Source: Smittia aterrima (Eukaryota > Arthropoda > Insecta > Diptera > Chironomidae). From it: a stretch of DNA of 64,000 bases. Location: NCBI GenBank assembly GCA_033063855.1, contig CP093830.1:2232854-2296853 (forward strand), read 5' to 3'. Positions within the stretch are counted from its first letter, which is position 1. Each line of letters begins with the position of its first letter. This document shows positions 39,201-51,300 of this stretch, piece after piece. The notes under the pieces were generated by a model. The model was not told the origin of the DNA. It worked only from the letters and a program-made list of their open reading frames with translations, and ran no database searches. The translations under genes and the position numbers were made by a program.

Positions 39201-42200
39201 TCAATCTTGTTTTATCTCTCTGCGTCTGGCATTTCATATTGCACAAAGCAGCAGAAGAAGTTTTTCTTCTTCTTCTTCTAGGCTGACCATTTGAACTTTT
39301 AAAACGTTTCAAAGCCAAATGAATTGAAGATTGTTGGGATAGGAAAGTCAGCCTAGACAAGCAGGAATAGATAGCAATTATTATTTTTATGCTTTATCTC
39401 TCTTGACACATCGTGCATCATTTTATTTTTATTAATGGAACGCAATAATTGTGAGGTGGTCGTAAAAGATCGTAAAAGAATCAACAAAACGCCTCGTCGC
39501 TTTGCCACTCGTTGTGTGTGTCTGTATCGTGTTGAGAGGATCTTTAGTGTTTTCTTGCAATTTCATTCTGATATTGCAGTCTAGCATGAAGTCTTCTCCG
39601 TTAGTTGCGTAACTGTTTCGATATCCCGCTAACACTCAAGTTGAGGGAGACAGTGACAGCGACTCGGAACAAGCTCCATATCGTGATTTCATGAGACGAT
39701 GAAAAGGGAGCAACACGAGAATGAAAGGAAAGCTTTATTCTACCTTATGCGCACTAAAAATTTATTTATAATTTTTCGCTATCATAAATAAAACTTTTGT
39801 TGTGTCGGAGGAGAAAATTGAAAATGAAAAGAATGGTGCAAGTGAAGAAAAACCATTTAGGAAGAAATTTCTGAGATTTTTCTCCCCGACACCTCAAGTT
39901 GCTTCTTCCGTTTTTCTTCATTCTCCTCCCGGCTGATGATGAAACTTTAAAAGTTTCAGCTTCTGATTTAATTTCTCTCTCACTCTCTCCAGCATCGTCT
40001 TAAGTTTGTAAGACAACAAGTTGAGCAGATTTCATCCGAGGATTTAAAAAGAAATCCCTTTCTTGCTTCTCGGATGCGCAATGAGATGACAAGGAATTAA
40101 TTTTGATTTTTGAGTAGTTCTGTTGAAACGTGAAGAGTGTGGCGGAAAGCAAAGAAACAAGAAAGCATGTGACACGGCTTCGCTAGTCAAAACAAACGAT
40201 TTTTGGTTTAAGATCGTCGCAATGTGAAGACACGAACAAGAAGGAAACTTTGTTGAGTGAGTGAAACTAGGCGTGAGATGAAATGATGAGGTTAATGCTT
40301 TTAATTCAATTTGCCACACGGCACGACATGTTGTTGTTATAAAACAGTCAACTCCTCCCTCCTTCGACATTTTCCTTGAAGAGACACCAAGTGACTTGTA
40401 GAAAATTCTTGAAAGATTCTGAATTTCCAAAACGAAGAGAGGAAAATTTAATTTGAATCACGTACAGAAACATCTTCTCCATCTGAAAGCTGATAAATCG
40501 CTCGGCTAATGCATCACACTCGACTTTCCCGCTCAAACACACGTGTGACAGGCATCAAAATACACAAAACAAAAAATAGCTTGAGAAACATTTTTTCTTG
40601 AAAATTTTCGGAAAACGATAAAAATAAAGAAAAGCAAAATCATCTGGACGACATGAACCGTTTAGTAAAAAGACACAAAAACCCATTTATAATGTGAGCG
40701 CCTACGGTGAATCGCACAAGTCGTCTAATAACCTGCTTAGAATCATTCGTCGTAAAGTAAATGATATCTCATCTTTCACATTCTTCTCGAACATAATCAT
40801 CGTCGTTCGCTTCTTCGATTACATATTTCAGCTTAAGTGTTTTTTTGCACCTTTTTCTGCTCTCGCTACCGTAGCCATGATTGAATCCGTAGACAAATGG
40901 AGAGATAAACTCACGTTAGTGTAGCGAGTGAGAGAGACCGAAGGCAGAAACTAGTTTAGAAATTACATAAAAATTCTAAAGGAAAATTCATTTCGTACGT
41001 GACGGGAATGTAATGAATGCTTGTCTGCTTCTAGGAAATTGTAAAGACAAACGAGCCTTACCATGAGCTTTAAATGGATCGAATGCTATTAGTGGCAAAA
41101 ACTTTCGAGATTAAAACTCCCCGTCGAGAGGTCAGAAATCATCGAACAATTTCCCTAAATATCCTCACAACGGAACAGCCAGAAATGTGTAATTAATGAA
41201 TGAAATTTGTTTCGTTTGATGTGTGTGCGAATCGAAATTATTCTGAGTGGTAGTCAGAGAGAACGATAATGCGAGAAGTGAAATGAATTTTGCTCTTCGT
41301 CTTCCATAAAAATCGAAAAAAAAACCTGTTTCGATCTTAAGCTTCACACGAATACGAGCACAACTTGATGATGGTTCTTGACCACCAGTGAACACAATTT
41401 GTAAATACCAAAGCTTTTTTGCTTCAGTCACAAACAAAATGAAGGATTTGTTGCGTTTTTATTTTAATTAATTAACAAACTGCGAATATTTTAATCTAGC
41501 GAGTGAAATATTTTCCGACAAAAAAATTCTGCTATCGATGTTTTCTGATAAATAAAGATTTTTTATTCGCTGCATAACAATAATGTTGTATTCGCTTTTA
41601 GCAACAGTTTATTTTTTCAATGTGAAGCAACAGGCAACGAGCGAGCGAGAAAATTCTGCGGAAAATTCAGCGAGAGCCGAAAAATACTCGAACACATAAA
41701 TTCAATCTCTATTAAATTGAATTTACGTAAGCGTTCATGACTTCATTGTATAATTTAATCTCATTTGTGATGTTGCGATAGATGAACGATTTGCGGCTTG
41801 TCGATTTTCCCCATGTCGACTAAAAAGGGTTTTCGAATCATTGCAAGTGATGCGAGATCTAAGCTCTTTCTCGCTCGATGGTGGAAACGCGTGAGCTTTC
41901 TGCTGACAGTGCGCGTTACGAAATTAATTACAATAATTATTATTTTTCATCGAAAGAAATCCTCTGAATAAAATGAAATTCCCTTCCAATTCAATAAACA
42001 TTTGTATTTTTTATACGTTTTTCGGATAATTGCCGAGTTTTCCGAAATGGAAAAAAAAAACTTCCAGGCTTAAACAGAATTTTTTAATGTGTAATTAAAA
42101 TACATCAATTAACGTTATTTGAATTGGGGGATGTTACTGGTGAAAAAGACAGAGTGTTCAGTTACAGCCACGTCTCGTTGATAATCGTGCCTGTCTGTCG

Positions 42201-42362
42201 CTCACTGTAAATTGATTTCACTAATGTGTTGCCGGACTTTAATTAACCCTTCTTCTCTTATTTAAATGTCAAACAAATAAATTTTTTCTGATGTAGATCA
42301 ACAATTTAAATATTCTCATTGCACTTGACATTAATGAAGACATCTCATTTGTTTATTTACAG
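30240..42362 (+). other. Probable heph 5' intron or upstream region
   Basis: About 12 kb of AT-rich DNA upstream of the first certain heph exon. Frames reach 134 codons (31709-32113) but none shows a family motif or a splice-consistent coding exon. It contains scattered GA/TC tracts and the candidate promoter near 36.48 kb. If the 30 kb exon belongs to heph, this is intron. Confidence 0.5.
36476..36859 (+). other. Candidate alternative first exon / promoter of heph
   Basis: TCAGTT (A at 36481) fits an insect initiator; a DPE-like GGTTG starts at +27, one base off the ideal position. At the far end, an ATG in excellent context (seven A residues before it) at 36854 gives ATG TCA before a possible donor GTAAAA at 36860, phase 0. 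That phase is compatible with both the 42363 exon and the common heph exon. The donor is weak, so this is speculative. Confidence 0.22.
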
Positions 42363-42461
42363 GTGGTTGCAATGATGCAAGTGGGTAATCTTCCGTTACC
42401 ATTGCCAATTTTAACTCCAGCACTTCACGCAGATTTTACACCAGTTCACATCGGAATTAAG
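42363..42461 (+). CDS. heph: heph alternative N-terminal coding exon (33 codons, phase 0-0)
   Basis: A TTTATTTACAG acceptor and an AAG|GTGAGC donor bound a 99-base exon open only in frame 0. It ends ...TPVHIGIK, which reads in frame into the common exon RGSDELLSQTAV at 63952. The resulting GIK-RGSDELLS matches the V(G/A)VGxKRGSDEL region of vertebrate PTBP1/PTBP2 and fly heph. Translation may start at the paired ATG ATG at 42372-42377, giving a 30-residue leader rich in Leu, Pro and Ile, or the exon may be entered in frame from an upstream exon. It is separated from the common exon by about 21.5 kb of intron. This is the clearest heph exon before the common one. Confidence 0.85.
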
Positions 42462-45400
42462 GTGAGCTTCAAATTTCTTTGGTCAATATTTCGATTTCAA
42501 ACTTCTTCGAGAACGCCACTTTGTCGTTTTTATCGTTTTTTTTCCTCCTCGAGTTTACCTAACAACATATTTTCCTCGATTGTATTTTAGTTTGTATGAT
42601 TTCATCTGATTGCCTCAAACTTTTAATTAACATTCTATTGTAAATATATGTACATCATGTTATCAAAAGAAAATATTTTTATTAGTAAAGTTTCTCTCCA
42701 CTTCTTTCCCCTTCTAACTCTCGCTCTCATCAAACTCAGTCAGTCTTCTTTGAACATTAGAGTTCCTTGAAAAGGTTTAGACGATCCCTTTCACCGTTGT
42801 ACAGAGTTTTATTAGAAATATAATTTCTCCTCTCAAATCTTGTCTTATCAATCAAAGGGAGAGATGGGGGAAGTTTGTTGGGATGGAGTGGAAAGTACAA
42901 AGGGAAAGTTTAAATCTTTCGCTAGAGCTTTGCTTCCGAAAGCTCAGTCATCCCTTGAAGAACAGAAATTACTCAGTTAGCTATTATTTTAATAAGAAAT
43001 TTTCTCACAGTACGAAGTGGAAGCAAATCCCTTCCATTTTCCTGCCGGTAATCCTTTCACAACTTCCAAACACATCAGAAACATCAAAGGCATGTTGAGT
43101 TATTGAAGAATCAGCCAAAAATTTGTTTCTCTTCTTAATTAAATCACCACCACAGGTGATGTTAGAAAATTTGTCTTGCTGTTTCGTCTCATCCTCCGGC
43201 AACGGTTGATGTCGCTGCTAATTCAAAGCGTTTGACGCTTTCATCGCGTCACGTTGAGTTGTTTATCCTTTGATGATAATATCGCTCAATTATTATTTAT
43301 TAATACATGGTGAGAGATGAGCGTCGAGCTCCACTTGCTGAATCTCTGAGGCAATAACGTTGATTTAATTTGACATGTTTGTAACCTGCAGTGACTGAAA
43401 CCCTTTGACTTTCAAAAAGGGCTTTGCAAGAAGAGCTTATCGTAAGGTGTAACTATTTTAAATATTTCTGCATAAATTTTCTTGGCACGAGAGAAATTTT
43501 CGAATAGACGTTGAGTGTTCTTACTTACAAACACTTTGTAGAGATTGGAGCGAGTGCACAAGCAACATGAACAAAAGCAAAAGCTCTTAATTTGAAAAAT
43601 TTACTGCCTAAATGCTTCATTGACTACAAGCGCTCTTAACCGAAAAGAGCTACAGAAGAGTGAGCGACCAACGTTAACTAGAAAACGCTTCATCATGTCC
43701 ATAAATTATCATGAGAAAGAAGTCGGCAAATGACCGCTCGGGCAATAAATTATTGCATATTTTATGGAGCCTTTGCTGTACGTTCTTTGCAAGGATCTAA
43801 TCGTGAAGAGGAGCGAAAAAGAATGGACGCGCGATGATCATTATTTCAATTACCCGAATGCATAAATTTTCATTAAAATAATGTCGTCGTGAAGGTGAAC
43901 AGTTCGACGTGTGTGAGAAAGGCACTCGAAGTCCATTAGACTTGACCGCAAATTGATTAACATTTCTTTCCTCTCGCACTGCATTTATCATTTTGAAATG
44001 GGTTGGAGTAGGATTGTCGACTTGAATTCCCCAAATTCACATCTCAAGTGATCGCAAATGTGGCTATTTATCATTGGAGGTTGAGACGGTCGAGATATTG
44101 AGTCATAGCGCGCGTCGGGCTTCTTCTTCTTATTCCTTTCGCGAGAACTTTTTCCAGCCGACTCAGGACTTTCTTCGTTCGTTTGTTTCTCGTGTGAATT
44201 TTCTCCTCACGAACATTTGACTTCGGAAAAGCGTTCGGCTTTTCTTTCTCTTTATTACTGATGGAAATATTACCGTCTCGTTCTTCGATTCACCTGTGTA
44301 AATCACTAGTTGCGCTTTGGTGGTGCTTCAGTGTTTTTCCTCCCCAAAGACTCATTCGCCCTGTCTCTTTCTTCTCCCGCAATGCTTTCACGACGATGAA
44401 CTGTCTTTTTAACCGAGAGCGTTGTTGCTCGCTTCACAATGATAATTTATTATTGTTTTCCTGATAAATCATCATCAATCGTTTCGTTGTCGAAGAGAAC
44501 AATCAGCCAACCTGTTACTTTAATGATTAACTTCTTATTAACTGAGAAGTTTTCTTTAACTAAAAATTCTTTTTTCACTAAGAAGAAAGAAGTTTTTAAT
44601 AAAAAAATATTCTAACGAAACCTTATTCTTGTTCTAAAACAAATTCCTTGAATGTTCTAAATTAGAAGGAAAGCTCGAGTCTGCAACATTGCGAAACAAA
44701 GTCATCGTCATTAACAAATGAAACAATTTTCATCATTGAACGAATGCTTTCCCGATGATTGCCGAGAGACGACAAAAAGTATCAAATCAAAAATGTATAA
44801 ACACGAGTAGCATCATAAGCTCTCGTTGTAACGTAGATTTGCACTCTGCAAATATGATGAATATCACGCTTTTCGGAATAGACTCGGTCGGAGGGGCGAA
44901 GAGCGCATGACAATAGGTAATAGGAAAATAATTCGGTCTTTGGTCTGCTTGGGTGATGTGCAAATGTGTTTGTGATGCGGAGCAACAAGCGAAAAACCCG
45001 AAAGAACTCTTGAGAAGAATTGTAAACTTTTAGCTTTCCCCTTGCAAGAGGAGAAGCGATTGAAAAAAGAAATGCAAGAAAGAAATGGTCTTGTGAATGT
45101 TTAATGACGAAGAGCGAGAATCGACTCTGGAGTTATAAGAGAGAACGTTGAGGGAAAAGAACTCGCGAAGGCAACGACAGAACACAACTAAGAAATCGAG
45201 CGACTCTTCTCTCTGGGCATCATCATCATCGTCGTCGTTGTATCATCATCATATTATGCTTTCTGTGTATATACACATTATACTCTGTACATGTTTTACA
45301 TTACATACAATTTTTTCACTTTATTGTTATTACCTCTCGACGTCGAAATGGGAAAAAGTAGAAACCAGTCAATTTTTCAGTTTCAGTCTTTATACAGTCT

Positions 45401-45563
45401 TCGCTTCAACCCGTTCCAAAATATAATCATTCTCTATCTGCCGCTCTAGTGTATCAAATAATCTACAAAAAAAATATTAAAAAATAAATATCACAGAGAA
45501 GTTTAGTTCGATTTTTGAAAATAAAAAATAAAGTCGCATAACACAAGTCGCCCTCACCGGTTC
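42462..45563 (+). other. heph intron, no further gene seen
   Basis: Follows the 42461 donor. Short frames without recognisable motifs; a CAT/CGT trinucleotide tract lies at 45218-45252. Confidence 0.6.
45218..45252. repeat. CAT/CGT trinucleotide repeat
   Basis: Imperfect run of CAT and CGT triplets. Confidence 0.85.
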
Positions 45564-47700
45564 AGTGCATCAAAATAAAAAAAAATTCTTCGCTTCAAAA
45601 CAAAAATATAAAAGAAAACTAAAAACTATTTTTGGTTCGTGACAGCATTAAAATCAAAGTGACCATCAAAAAATATTTTACCCGCAAAAATCTTCCTGTC
45701 CTCATCCAGAAATTTCCTTTGCGCGTTTTGTGACGGTTTAAGAGTTTGAGAAGTTTGACGCAATTTTTTATATTTCCCTACCCGCGAGAAGGGAGAAGCA
45801 GACAACAGAATATTGAGCTTAACATTTCAAGACAAATAGTTAAGTATATGAGAAATTAACTCCGTCAGAATAATAGAGAGAACAAATGATAATTCCTTGA
45901 AAAATTTGTCAATTTTTTAGCATAAACATTTTCCCTTCTCGTTGTTCAGATTAATTTTTCCACGACTCTCACTTCCTCCTCGACAATCAAGAACCAAAAA
46001 GTCTTTTGGAAAACGGAAATTTTTATAAAAATACATATCATCTCGATAAAGAAAAATTTTCTCCAACTGATTTTTATTGCCAAGGCGAGGAGAATAAAAC
46101 ATTTTTAAACTTTTTAGAAGTAAAAACCTCAAGAACATAAAGAGATTATATAAAAGTATAAGCGAGAGAAGAAAGAATAACAACATACGATCATAAGAGA
46201 ATTTTTCTTTTCTTTCGTCTCAATTTTTATTACATTTAAACCGCAAAAGCCTGCAAAGAATAAAACGCGAACCAAGGTACGGAGCAAAGAAAAGGAAAGA
46301 ACGAGAAAGAAGCGAAATATTGAAAGAAGTCGAAGATTTTAATAAGAAGAAAAAGGAATTTGAAAGAAATAAAAAATCAAGAAAAAACAATACAGAGGTT
46401 GTTTACATTTAAAACTTGTACAAGGTCAACGGCCAAGGAAATATTTTTAATAAGACAAAGCGAGAATTTTAAGAGAAAAAAAAAGTGTTTTAGGATTTTA
46501 AAAACTAATGTGCGATTCGATAATCAAACATTAAAATTTAGCGAAAAGTATTAATTAATTAATTATTTTTTGATTTGCTTGATAGCATCATTATCAAGTG
46601 ATCAAACAATCAAGAAGCGTCTTGACAATCAAAAATCGTAATCTTAGGGAAAAGAGAAGAAAACTCTAAAAAAGTTTTTTCGAAATTTCTAAAAAAAAAA
46701 TCATTCAATCAATCTTAAGACAATCTAAATATCTTCTTATATACTCTCACTTAGTAATTGCAATCGAATTCTCTAGAGAAAAACGATCATCGTCTTTAAC
46801 TTTACTTATATTCGAAAGAAAAACTTGTCTACTTAGTCTAATTGTGGCTCCCACGAGGGAACGAGCGTCTTAAGAAAAGAATCAATTCGCATACTTTATA
46901 AGAAAGAAAATACAAATTATAAATTATTAATCAAGTAGAAGCCAACTTTTAATCAAATTAATTTTCGCAAACTTCATTCAATTGTAAATTCCAACGACGA
47001 CGAAAAAAAAAGCGAACGAAGCTCTTGACTCTCATTGGAAATAAATAAAAGTTTGCGAGAATCGAAAAACCTGTTGCTGTTTAATTCTTTTCCTTTCGGG
47101 CAATTATCTCGTTCTTCGGCTTCTTTTTCGCTGTGTTTTGCGCTTTCTTGAGTTCTGAATAAAAAATTACGAAACTCTTTTCTCGGAGACGAAAAAACTC
47201 ACAAGCAAAGACGAGCAAGAAAGAGCGAGAAGGAATTTTAAAATAAAAAGAACTTTAAGGCTTTGGAAGCAAGCGAAAGAAACTTGGACATAACAAGAAT
47301 CTTTCAATTCCAACACTCACGAAGGCAACAAGAATTCTGGTATCGTTCGTTTGTGTAATATTTTATTCTTTCTTCTCCATCAAGAAGAGCTTGAAGAAAA
47401 GTAAAATTATCGTAAGAAACTCATTGGAAAAGAATTTTCTGCCGTAAAAGTATTTTCGTGAAACACGATAAAACCAGAAAAACGTGATATTTACAGCAAA
47501 TAAAACAATCATTAAGAAGAAGTCAGAGGAAGAGAAGGAAGAGAAAAAAAAATACATAAGTGTTTAAAAAGTTGAAGTATATTAGCCCTTAAGATAAAAA
47601 GAAATTAATTTCTGGTTTCTTCTTGGGTGCGTAGAAGCAAAGCGAGAGAATCGTAAGAGAGAGAAAAGAAAAAAAAAGTTGAATAACGAGAAGCACCTGA
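45564..47700 (+). other. Purine-rich (A/G) block, possible long heph 5' UTR
   Basis: The plus strand here is strikingly rich in A and in AAG/GAA words compared with its surroundings, with few pyrimidine tracts. A TTCAGTG initiator-like site (A at 45564) opens it and the Q/N-rich frame closes it. Such strand asymmetry suits a long transcribed 5' leader of the 48327 exon. No protein is recognised in it. Confidence 0.35.
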
Positions 47701-48327
47701 GCCGAAGCTTTTTTCACTGAAGAGAAAAAGTTTAAAGTCTGTAGACGTATAAAAAATTGCCTCGGCTTCGTTCGATTGATAAATAAATTTAAAAGAATTA
47801 AAACTAAAAGAACCGGCATCAAGACGTATTTCCCTACGCCAAACTCCAACTTATATCTACCCTCTTTCATATCACCTCCTGACGTTTACTCGAATCCTTT
47901 CAATACAACTCAGTACCAGTATCAGCCTATTTATTACAATTCTGTCAACATTCTCTCTCAATCATTGACGAACAACGCGAACCACAGCAACTGCGCTAAT
48001 AATCAAACCAGTGTACGAATCGGTAATAATAATAATAACTTTTGTGGCTATTGCCTTCCAACGTCGACAACGGCAGCAAGCGCTCAAGAAATCACGGCTT
48101 TAAGTCAGCAACAGCAGCAGCAAGAATCAACTCTTTTACCACAACTGATAACGGGAAACAGTGCACAATCTGAACCGGCTCTTGTATTGAGTCATTTTAC
48201 GGAGATAAACTTAAGTGATAGTTTGAAGCATCAATCGCTGATTAATCAGTTCAATAACAACAACAATCTGAGTGAAATTTCCCACACACAAACCATCATC
48301 GGAGATAACTTTCAGAAAGAAATCATG
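47701..48327 (+). CDS. heph: heph alternative 5' exon: Q/N-rich frame ending at an ATG-donor junction
   Basis: A 209-codon frame follows a TGA at 47698-47700 and ends ATG|GTGAGC at 48327. The phase-0 donor reads directly into RGSDELLS at 63952. The peptide is polar: NNNNN runs, QQQQQQ encoded by mixed CAG/CAA, and many Ser, Thr, Pro and Tyr, which looks like real disordered coding sequence rather than chance. The only ATG in the frame is its last codon. Either an upstream exon supplies the start and splices in behind an AG at about 47722-47810, or translation starts at the final ATG (M-RGSDELLS) and the rest is 5' UTR, or a non-AUG codon is used. Fly heph is known to have several N-terminal isoforms; this would be one. 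The 5' boundary is not determined. Confidence 0.6.
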
Positions 48328-51300
48328 GTGAGCTAGCATTTTAAGATTTCTTCAAACCAAAAAAAAAAAATTCAAAAAGACTCAAACTATATTTTTCCGA
48401 GAATAAATTTTCCGCCTTTCATTTTTAACTACAATCAATCGCGTAACCTACTCTTATTTATACAATTTTAACAATTGTTTACGTTATCTTCGAAAGCAGA
48501 AAAACAATATCTGTTCTCTGTTCTCTAAATAGAAGTCATCGTCCACGTCTTCAATGTTGGGAGAAAACATTTCTGTGATGAAACATTTAAAATGTAAATA
48601 GAACACGTTCTCATCTCTTTAAAGGTCTGTCTCGTTCTCTGTCGAATGAATTTGACCATGATTACTTTTCCTACGAAACCTCTGAAAGTAAAATGTCGTT
48701 GACTCAACTTTGAGTTCGTTGCTTAGTCGACTTTGATTTGGGATTTTTCGAGAAACTAAATTGCTTATCCACTTTAGGGATTTTGATATAAATTTCTCGT
48801 TTTGATGTCTGCCCCGAAAAGTTTTCGAGTCGAGACGAATGATAAAACGGAGGGAGAATAATTAGAACGGAAATCGCAAATAAGTTTTTCAATTTTTGAC
48901 CGGAATATTACTTTGCCGTCCATTTCCTTTGAAACTCCTCTGAATTTGAAATGAAAAAAAAATACAAAAAAAATGTCGGAGGCTTAATCGAGAATGAAAA
49001 TTGAGTGGAAATTGCAAAAGCGACCGCCGCCTGACTCAAACACTTTTTGACGCAGCGATTCTGTCACCTCGAATAATTGAAATATTTTTCGAGTGAAATC
49101 AATAAATTCAGTTGAAGTCACTTTTGTGTGTGGCTTGGATTTTGTTTTATTTTCATCGACAATGTTCGACATGACATGAAACTCTCCAGTAAACCAATAA
49201 AGGATAATTTTTTGCTTTTATCTCTGGAGTTTATGTTATTAATATTGTGGGTGGCATGTTTACCTTCCCAGGTAGCAGCTTCCACTTGTTCAAGAGAGTT
49301 CACGAAAGGATAAGAAAAATCTCTTTACGTGACAAAAATTATTTTTATTACATCGTCCTTGGCCACACAGACTCGAAACTTTGCTCTCTACCAAATTGAA
49401 AATTCCACATTTAAGAAAGAAGCTCCACTCTATGTAATATCTTAAGAATTCGTCTGATATTATGATCTTGCTTCAATATCTCTTACAAGTTTCCCTCCCA
49501 TGTGGTCTCAGTATGTACATAGGAGCAAGAAAGTAAAACATATTCTCGTGGATGATTTGAGATCATAGAGAGATAGGCCTCTACATAGAACGAAACAAAG
49601 TAGAAGAAGGTTTTCCGCCCTCAAAACATTTTCCCTTCCACCCCCCAAAACATGAGAATAGCCTGAGACTTTTTCCAACCCGAAATGAAGGAAAATTAAT
49701 TCAAATTGCCACAAGCACATTACACACACATAATATGGTTTATGAAACGATGTTTCTAATCTCAGATATATTTTGTCGGTCCTCAAATTCAGCAATTGTG
49801 GGTTCGCTCTGACTCAGGTTACTTCTTCCACTCACATACACACACATAAACGCTTTTCTGCTTGACCAATGTTTAAACAACACAACGAGTCCCACAGTAA
49901 AAACCCCAAAGGCAATTTATTGTTTTGAAAATGTAAAATATGTTTAAATAAAACTAATTGAATTTAAACTTTCCTCAGACGTACGAGGAGAGTTTTAGCC
50001 TGAAATTGCTAAATGATATTTCAATTCACTCAATTCTTGAGATCCATTGTCCATAGATGAACAGAGAGAATGAAGCTAGAAACTAATTGAAATGTTTCAG
50101 TTCGGATAAAAAGCAAATGATTGAGGAGAATTTTCCATTCAGAAAACTTTCTGCTCATGTCGTGTTTGCTTTTGAGAGAGAGAGTAAAGATTAAAACTTT
50201 TTCATTTCGACAAATAATAAGCTTTTGATGTTTAACTAATGCAACAAGCTAGCAAGCTTTTCCGACGAGTCTAATCAAAATATCATGTTGAAGCATCACA
50301 GCTTTCTATGAAAAAGGAAAACGCTTTTCAACTCAACGAATTTTCTTCGCCCACTCACTTGCGATTCTTTGATGCTTATCTAGAAAGCGTCTCGTGCTAG
50401 AGAAACATAAAAATTTACGTCTTGAATAATTTCGGAATGCGTTATTCATGTCTAAGCTATCAAGCATGCATTTTTCACTTGTCGAGAGAGTGCAAAATAC
50501 TTCAATAATTGCTTTAGTTTTGCTCCGCGTGCTCACACATCAATATCGTACGAGAAGAGATACTCACGAGAGCATTAATTTCAACTGTTAATTAATTGTT
50601 CGTAGCAGTTCTTGTTGCTGCACATCCAACAATGTTCCGTGTGCAGCGAATCTAAATTAAATATCTTAGCAAGTGAAGAGAGACGGGGATGGAAGGCAGA
50701 AGCAGCGAATATTAATGACGAGACGAGTTTTTATTTGTTTGGCACGCAAAGCCTTAAAACCATCGCATAGCATTTCGAAGCTAATTATCTCTCGGTATCT
50801 TTCATCTGTTAAGTAAGAAGAAAAAGACAAAATATCTTTGTGCCGACTTAATTTTAATTGTGCTGTGAAATATCATTATCGAGTCTTCAAGCTGAAGAGC
50901 ACACTCGTCTCAAGATCAAAGAACTTTCCGCCATATAACAGTCAATTATCGGAAAACTGACTAAAGAGCTTAACTGCCTCAAGAGCCTGCGAGACTTCAT
51001 TTACTTTAATTGAAAACGATTTATTTTTTTCATAATAGAGAAATGAGCGGAAAATGTTATGATAGAATTTTTATTTACATCCCGAGACTTCTCTCTCGAC
51101 GTAGAAAATATTTAAATAGAGTTAAGCTTTTTCATTAATTCTCATCTCTCTGTGTTCCATTTCCATAAACAAAACATTTGCTCAACCTCAGCACATGGTT
51201 TTTTAATTCAGATTTCTGTGTTCATTGAGCTGAAGAAGAAAATAACCGAACGATTTCTTTTTCGGAATGATTTTGTTATGTAAAGACAAACATGTGCTCC

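Noticed and set aside
49128..49313. Frame with a CCTTCCCAG acceptor at 49270 considered as a heph exon
   Set aside because: No GT donor follows in frame and the encoded segment matches nothing known in PTB proteins.
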